A stretch of 64,000 nt of DNA from Isoetes taiwanensis (taxonomy: Eukaryota > Streptophyta > Lycopodiopsida > Isoetales > Isoetaceae): NCBI GenBank assembly GCA_021234155.1, contig JAJEKV010000063.1:7462095-7526094 (forward strand), read 5' to 3'. The notes below the pieces were generated by a model. That model was not told where the DNA came from and did no database searches. It saw only the letters and a program-made list of their open reading frames with translations. Below are positions 56,870 to 64,000 of the stretch, one piece after another. Position 1 is the first letter of the stretch. Every line of letters begins with the position of its first letter. Position numbers and translations under genes: made by a program.

Positions 56870-59645
56870 AGGGTCAGACACATCGACATTAAGGATTTTC
56901 TCTTAGTTACATGCCTTGTCGTGTATTACAGATCCATCACAGATGTATCACAGATCCATCTTTTGGCTCCATTTTGATGTATGAGTAAGTTAAAGTCATG
57001 TACAGGACAACCGCACGAAGTTAAACAACAACAGAGGCCCTCAAAGCGTTAGCCGCAGCAGCTGGAGCTTCTGCAAAAGGTGCTACAGAACAGAAGACAT
57101 TTTTATGTCAACCGTGTTGAAAGCTTGTTCAAAACACAAAGACAATACAATCAAGAGGTCTCTTGTTCAAAACACAGGCTTAGACAATACATCTAAGATG
57201 TCTCATTGTATCTACAAAGTCTAATGATGTAGATAAGATAGTTACAATAGAGGAACACATTCTCCCTACAAAGGCATCCCTTCAAAAGCAATATTGTCTT
57301 AAAATAAAGCCAGGAGCAAGAAGCCATATATTATGGATACAAAACATCAGGGCTTTTACTCAAGATAACATAATTTGCATATTGGAGGAGTAGCCCTTAT
57401 CCAAAACAAATACACCAACAACTTGCATGTAAAAAGCAGATATATTAAACTTGGCATAAGCGAGTCTAATTAACAGAATCTTCACTGGTATTATAAGCTC
57501 AGCTCTGCAGTTTATTATGGATGCATATATTACATATGCATGTCTCCGCTGGAGACGATTTGAAGCTAACCTTTTTTATTTGAAGCTAACCTTTCTGGAT
57601 GTGCTTGGAGCTTCCTCTCGTGTTCTAAGATGGTTATATCATGCACATAAAGAATTTGCACAGGTTAGATATCTAATTTTCTGATTTAAATAATAATGCA
57701 TTTCTTGAGATTTAGGCTAAAATTCATATTAGAGCTAAGTATGCTCTAGTTGCTTGGTATAGAAAGCCATTTTTATCTGTTTATGCTGTCACTAGATTCT
57801 CGTCAAAATCACTCATCAAATCTAAACAGCTCGGCCCGTTCTATGCTGCAAGACAACATATTTTCATGCTGCAGAGGTACTTGCTTTTACAAACAAAAGA
57901 CCGAGCTTCAAGACGATTAGTGTTTGCACGGCCTCAGTGAATACCTAATGCATCATAGGGAAAACGGGCAGCTGGAGATTAAAAAACACAAACGAGGTTC
58001 ATAGATCGGCCCTTCTACACTGTCTCTATCGGTTTATAGAAAATAAATATCAAGCGGGCCGATTGGGAAAAACGTTTTTTCAGACCATCTACTAAAGGGA
58101 TGACCTACTCAGACATAAGGCTTGATTTGCACAACTCAGGGATCAAAGGTATCGCGATACAGTGACAAATTTGCGAAAATATGGACCTATTTATGGCGCA
58201 AACTTATAAGCAAGCACACAAGAGCAATCCCTTAGCAGAACTTACCACATTAGCATGGGCATTATTAGTAACTTCCTTTGCTCTAGTTGCAAAAGAAAGT
58301 GTATTCACGAGCGATCCACATGACAATGGGCTGGACTCATGGTGATTATAGCGGTCAAGCATTGCCCCGAATGAATGTTGCGAGAACGCGTGTCAACTTG
58401 GAATCTCTGTAAGGGACATGTCCTTTAAACTTGTTGCCTCATTTGCACGAACCACGTACACATGGATTAAAATCGAAAAAGAATCTTGAACTTGTATATG
58501 ATTACTATATAAGCATTTAAACACGGCTTTCTACAGGCAGAACATATATATAACCTCCAACATACTTAGCATAGGGGCCAGACTAAAATATAAGAACAAA
58601 ATTATCTAGGGGCAGTAGCATTACATAAAGCTAATGGCTAGTTTGGCGGACTAGGTACACATTACAAAAAGACGTTGCAATGTGTGCTGGTACTTCGTAT
58701 TTTCAAGTAAAATACCTGAGTTTACGAATGACAGTGCTCAATGTAAGCAAGCTTCGATTAATGTAACAGCCCTCCTTCAATCTTGCACCTTCTGCTAGAG
58801 ATTGAGATGCTCGTTCACTGCCAGCCAAATCCACAAAGTTCTGGAAAAGGGCCATGAATTACAAATTTATTCTAAACAATACTTTCAAAGAAGCAATTGC
58901 CTCATGCACAGTATGCTCATGAAATGGGTTCTTGACATGAAAATGTATCAAAACAGACTCATTCGAAATATTTGTCTCAAGACTGTGGACTAACGTTTCT
59001 AAAATCAACAGGAAGACATGGGCTAGGAGGTACCTTGTTCAGCCAGAATCAAAAGAAGAAGAGACTGAAATGCAAGATGCAGGAGTAGCTATGCTCTCAA
59101 ACCAGCAAGGGTAGAGAGAGTTTAGGCACTAAGTTCCAGCCTTTGTTTCCAATAACTACATTTCGGTCCCAAATGCTCATAGCCGTGATGCCCCAAATGC
59201 CGTGGACGGCCTAAAAGAGGAACAGGGTTCAAGAACAGGGTCTTGGACCGATCGATAATTTCTGCGCCACTTTTTGCCCAAAAAACAACAAATCCTTCTG
59301 AATCCATTTGTGGGTCGGCGATCTTCTTCTTCTGGAAAAAATTGTGGATCTGAGACCGCCAATAAATCCATCTTTGCATTGATTGGCGACAGCTCTGCCT
59401 GAGGATCAGGTAGTTGGAGCGAAAGAGGAAAATACGGACCTTACCCTTGGGAGCATCGGAGTTGGATCTGTCTTCGGAGCATCGGATGATCGGAGTTGGA
59501 TCTGCCGGAACTAAAACAGATAAGATAAAGGATCAAACAGTCAAAGCTTACCACGTGTCGACGCGAGGGCTCCTCAAATAAATAGCATCAAACAGAAATT
59601 GACACTTGAATTATATATGAGTGATAATGGGGTGAAAATATCCTT
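56870..59645. other. Unrecognised intergenic DNA
   Basis: 2.8 kb without recognisable domains, termini or RNA genes. The open frames are short (up to 85 codons at 59122-59379) and show no family features. Confidence 0.45.
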
Positions 59646-60420
59646 ACCCTGGTTTTGGTGATTCCATCGCGGTTATTCCCTACCGCGGAATCACAAACCC
59701 CCCCCCCAACGGGATCCGTGCCGGAGGCCCCGTTTTCCGTACCTGACAGTACGGCAATGAATTCAATACCGTCCCGCGGAATCACAACGGTAGAATACTG
59801 CCGGATGGAATCACCACGTAATTATACCTCGCGAAGGAATCACGACGACGGAATACCGTCGGACGGAATCACCACGGAATTATTCCACGCGATGGAATCA
59901 CGCGGCGTTATGTCTTTGCCGGGGATGGAATCACTGCGTAATTATACCTCGCGAAGGAATCACGACGGAATACCGTCGGGCGGAATCACCGGAATTATTC
60001 CCGCGCGATGGAATCACGGCGTTGTAATACCGCCGGATGGAATCTGCGTGAGGATTCCACCCGAAGGAATCGCGCCGGGAATCTGGTGGGGCCGGAATCA
60101 CCCGGAATTATTCCACTTGATGGAATCATGATGTCGTAATGCGGATGGAATCACCCGCCGAGGATCCGCGACGCGGAATCACCACCTTGCAATTCCCGAA
60201 CGGAATCACCATATTCGATTCCGTTCGATGGAATCATCAACATCGCGAATACCGTCCGTGAATCACCAAAGTCGATTCCACCCGGCGGAATCACTTCTAC
60301 GACCATTCCTCCCGGGAATCACCACAATACGATTCCGCCGGACGGAATCACCAAGCAAGATGTGATTCACATCGCCATGAATCTACTGGGATGGAATCAC
60401 CGGTGGAATTCTCCAAGCGA
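59646..60420. repeat. CpG-rich GGAATCACC minisatellite
   Basis: GATGGAATCACC, CGGAATTATTCC and ATACCGTCGG blocks recur in units of about 40-45 bp. It is GC- and CpG-rich. A 158-codon open frame (59655-60131) is a by-product of the repeat. Confidence 0.88.
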
Positions 60421-60795
60421 ATGCATGTTAAAACACGTCGCAACATCAAGACCGCATTCATGGACGATCGGCGGCCATGGTGTCGTCGTGAGTCCAACTT
60501 CGCCGGAATTTAAAAAACGTGCATCCCCCGCACCCTTGTGTGTACCATGCGATGGAATCACCTCCTCTATTCATCCGAGGGATTCACCTGGCATTCCTCT
60601 GCTCTAGGACGGCATCGGGGAGCTCGGGATGGATTTGGACGAGAGGATCGAGGAGGTTAGTGCCTGGAACAACTGATTTGCATGTCCTTGCAGCGGGGCA
60701 AGCTCTGATAGCATTTTTATTGACAGCTGCAATCAGGCATTTGGCAAACAGACCCTGCAGAAGGGCATTTTGATCACAGTCGACTGCCCTGGGTT
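60421..60795. other. Spacer between minisatellite and MULE remnant
   Basis: No gene recognised. It is GC-richer than the surroundings, with scattered GGAATCACC remnants. Confidence 0.4.
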
Positions 60796-63302
60796 ATGTT
60801 AGAGCACCAGAGTCCTGAACCAGAAGGAGGAGGTACTCAACCGGTTTGGGTGTGCCACATTCCCACCTCACGGGTTGGGGATTTCATAGCCGGGGAGCAA
60901 AAAAGTGGGGAAGCACCATGCAGTTTCTACATAAGAAGCTCTCAAAGAAATAAAGAGCTATCCAAACCCGGGCAAAAGGTTCATATTTGACTTTGAAGAG
61001 GTGTGAATTTCCTTTCCCTAGCTTGTGATAATTTATTTGGATTTTAAAGCTTGTCTGATTCATTCCCTGTGCAACAAAGGTACTGGTGTGTCTTTGGGCC
61101 AGAAGACAATTCTGAGAACACTCATGTTGTTGAGGATCGACGTCCCCCTCGAGGCCAAAGAAGGAAGAGGATTGAGAGAGGGAGAGTGTTAGAAGGGTTG
61201 CCAATGTCATTTTACTTTGAAACAGCTCTATCTTCTTCCCAATTGCACTCAAATTACCTATCACAAATGGGATCATGTGAACCGACAAGGTGCAACCGCC
61301 ATGGTAAAGCACAACCTATTGAGAAAGGGTTGAGGTATAGGCTAGCACCGTGGGCTCGCTGAAAAGAAAGAATGGATCAAAGCGAAGCTAGTGCACTATA
61401 TAACACCTAGAATGGTGATGAACATCCACCGGAGAGGGTGAACTTGAAGAAAAGAACCTGGTTGGTTTGGAGGGTTGTGTAGGGGCGACATGTTGAAGAT
61501 GCATGATGTCTACAATATTGATAAATTGGTGGCTCGAAATATATGGAAGTTGCATGAAGACCAAGCAACAAGCATCCACATGTGGGTCCAACAACACCAA
61601 GATTGTGTCTTCCACTACGAACAAGGTGACATCTTTCAACTTGGGGTCATGACTCCCATTCAAAGGGATGCCATGGTGAGATTCGGAAAGGATAGAGCTA
61701 TATGCCTTGACTCCACCTACAAGACAAGCTAAAAAGAGGTTTGGTTGCTCTTTTTTTTAGGTTTCTTGGAAATTAGGTTTGCTAAAGCGTGTTTCTATTT
61801 ACATAGGTATTACCTCTTCACTCTCATTGGATTCGATGACCACTTCAATGGCTGCCACGGGCTTGGATAATCACGAATACCCAAAAGAAAGAGACAATAG
61901 CTAGATGGTTGGAAGCTATGAAAGTGTGGATTGAACATCACGACGACACTTGGAAGCCCTCATGTTTTATCACCGATTCTTGTGGCCTTGGCACAAAGGC
62001 GATAAAGAAGGTAACATTGTTTGCTAGTTTTTCCTCATTTTCATTCTAGCTTATTTGGTTCCATACTAACCCATGTGTCAACTTTCCACCTCCACCATAG
62101 GTTTTCCCTACCGCACGTGTCAACCTTTGCATCCGCACGTGAGGAGAGATTGGTTGAAGTGGTTGACAAAGAACGTGAAGAATAAAGATTTGAGGAACCA
62201 AGCGTTCAAGGAGTTGGGCGAGATCATGTATGGAACAAAGTGTCCCCAGGTAACAATGAGTATGGGGATGATTACATACTCTGTTTGTTAGAGAAGAGGC
62301 TTCGAGGAAGTTGGAAGCATTAAAGAGAAAGTACCCACAATATCCAAAGTTGGCGGCCTACATGAGTCAAGTGGACTGCATAACATTTGTGATTGGGTCC
62401 CGGCCACAAGAATGTTTCCCCATTCCAATCAAGAAACCAATGCTTTAATAGAGGCTTCTGACAAGGCACTAAAATTGCGCCTCCGGATTTCCAAGTCCTA
62501 GTTAAAAGGCGGAAGGATAGATTGGCTACTTCACATGCTTGTCCATGATGTGGAGACCCACATGGCATACTCTAGGTAATTCATTTGGAAGTGACTAAAA
62601 TTTGCTTCATGTATGCACTAACCCTCCATATTGTATCATTTGCTTGGCGACATTGGGGTTGAAGGAAGCTGGTTTTGTGATAAACACATCACAAGAGCAA
62701 ATTATAGAGTCGGCTATTGGCGGGCTAGGCAAATTTCGATGATGCGGTCACATTCGTGGACCTCGATGGAGGAGAGGCCTATGTCCAAACTCGATTTGAA
62801 CCGCCAACCCTACTTTGTCAATGGGGCAAATAAGAATTGGGCGAGTTGTGATTGCCCATGGGGCTTTCAAGGGGAACATTTGCAAACACCAAGTGAAGGT
62901 TATCCAAATGATGGATAGGTACGGGGATCAAGATCTCCTTCAAGTTCTAGGGTCCCAACATGGAAATGCATCCGGTGGCATGGAGCTCTTATGCCCATGT
63001 AGATCTGGTAACACCCATGCCAATATCCTTGAAGGGCCGAGGTGGACATAACTAGTCTACAAGATGATATTAAACCAACCCCAAGAGTTGGCTTGACGTT
63101 GGAAGATGCTAGGGCATCTTTGGAGTCTTGTGTTGCTAGGGTTATGGAGCGGGCCTCAAAGGATCCCACCCTCCCTCATAGCCAAAGTGATGATGAGACC
63201 GACTTGACACAAGACTCGAAAAGGATGAATGAGGAGGAGGCCAATGACACAACCATAACATCTCTGCCAGTTTTGAGGGAAGAGGAGGCCTATGGCACCT
63301 AG
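60796..63302 (+). pseudogene. Mutator-like (MULE) transposase, multi-exon remnant
   Basis: Domains run in the order of plant MULE transposases but in changing frames. At about 61085 CVFGPEDNSENTHVV; at about 61200 GCQCHFTLKQLYLLPN (N-terminal zinc-like region). At 61475-61732 MHDVYNIDKLVARNIW and AICLDSTYKT (first DDE Asp). At about 61865-62010 ETIARWLEAMKVWIEH and CFITDSCG (second Asp). At 62100-62245 VFPTARVNLCI, then RRDWLKWLTKNVKNKD. At about 62400 FPHSNQETNALIEASD; at about 62520 DWLLHMLVHDVETHMAY. At 62730-62900 the SWIM zinc finger (WASCDCPWGFQG, GNICKHQVKV). A hydrophilic C-terminal tail ends at 63302. Plausible GT/AG introns (for example 62011-62100) separate some pieces. Frameshifts at the LCIR/HV site and inside SWIM make it a pseudogene. 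TIRs were not found. Confidence 0.82.
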
Positions 63303-63399
63303 TCTTGCTAGGGTGAAACCACTCTTGGAAATAGGGAAGAAGGAAGCAAAGAAAAGGAAAGTTAGTTGGAAGGAATATGAAATGGAAAACCTTGCCTAG

Positions 63400-64000
63400 A
63401 TGTATTAATACTCTATGTATAACCCTAACTACTACATGTATAAATAGTCTATGTATAACCCTGACTACTCCATGAAATAGTACTCGATGTATAAATACTC
63501 CATACACTTCAATCCCATGTGCCAAGTCACCATACACTCCAATCCCATGTGCCAAGTCACCATACACATGGAGTATTTATACATGGTGTATTTATACATC
63601 TAGTGCCAAGTCACCATACATGGATTACTTATACATGGAGTATTTATACATGGAGTATTTATACATGGAGTATTTATACATCTAGTATTTATACATGGAG
63701 TATTTATACATGGAGTATTTATATATCTAGTATTTATACATGGAGTATTTATACATGGTGTATTTATACATGGAGTATTTATACATCTAGTATTTAGACA
63801 TGGAGTATTTATACATCTAGTATTTATACATGGAGTATTTATACATCTTGTATTTATACATTGAGTATTTATACATGGTGTATTTATACATGTAGTATTT
63901 ATACATCTAGTATTTATACATGGAGTATTTATACATGGTGTATTTGTACATCTAGTATTTATACATGGAGTATTTATACATGGTGTATTTTTACATGGAG
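63400..64000. repeat. 15-bp minisatellite (GGAGTATTTATACAT), running off the window
   Basis: From about 63563 to the edge, GGAGTATTTATACAT, CTAGTATTTATACAT and GTGTATTTATACATG units repeat about 28 times. Before 63520 the same motif appears inverted (ATGTATAAATACTCC, 63488-63502). Between the orientations, a 30-bp unit (CCAATCCCATGTGCCAAGTC...) is tandemly duplicated at 63511-63568. Confidence 0.95.

Noticed and set aside
59655-60131. 158-codon repeat protein
   Set aside because: Follows from the GGAATCACC minisatellite, whose unit permits open frames.
63400-64000. CRISPR-like array
   Set aside because: The units are directly adjacent, about 15 bp, without unique spacers, and the genome is a plant's.

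Overview
The window is nuclear DNA of a land plant. The evidence is two three-exon early light-induced protein (ELIP) genes with chloroplast transit peptides, a nuclear-type tRNA-Ala(AGC), plant-type Ty3/gypsy, L1-like LINE, CACTA, Helitron and Mutator-like elements, and long simple repeats. The species cannot be fixed from the sequence. A large, repeat-rich genome (fern, lycophyte, gymnosperm or bryophyte) is plausible.

Layout. 0.4-16.3 kb: tRNA-Ala, then two ELIP genes in tandem on the minus strand (834-1821 and 15052-16048) with conserved exon structure, TATA box and paired ACGTGGC elements. They are separated by gypsy copy A (3902-14063, minus strand, TSD GGTGA). 16.3-25 kb: decayed intergenic DNA with a Helitron 3' end, a CpG-rich patch, a hairpin, a long GATA microsatellite and a broken Helitron/PIF1-type helicase fragment.

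25043-45590: a CACTA transposon of about 20.5 kb with matching CACTACAAGAG termini and a 3-bp TAT duplication. Its own DNA is about 6.7 kb and holds broken exons resembling two unrelated plant genes: choline-phosphate cytidylyltransferase (CCT) and a bHLH transcription factor. It has been hit by gypsy copy B (26530-36774, plus strand, TSD ATGCT), which landed inside the bHLH intron, and by a 5'-truncated LINE (40941-44510, 12-bp TSD). It also carries a roughly 20-bp minisatellite and CT tracts.

45.6-64 kb: mostly unrecognised sequence. It contains a 1,272-bp non-autonomous Helitron (49816-51087) that splits one unit of a 66-bp tandem repeat exactly, several minisatellites, small tRNA T-arm-like hairpins, a GC-rich palindrome, a decayed MULE transposase gene (about 60.8-63.3 kb) and a 15-bp minisatellite running off the right edge.

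The apparently functional genes are the tRNA and the two ELIPs. ELIPs are thylakoid proteins that bind chlorophyll or xanthophyll under light and desiccation stress. The most interesting items are the CACTA element with captured CCT and bHLH exons, the gypsy family with an extra RNase H domain upstream of the reverse transcriptase, the exactly resolvable Helitron insertion, and a recurrent CAG/CTG-to-CG difference between LTR pairs that looks like base-calling error at methylated CHG sites.
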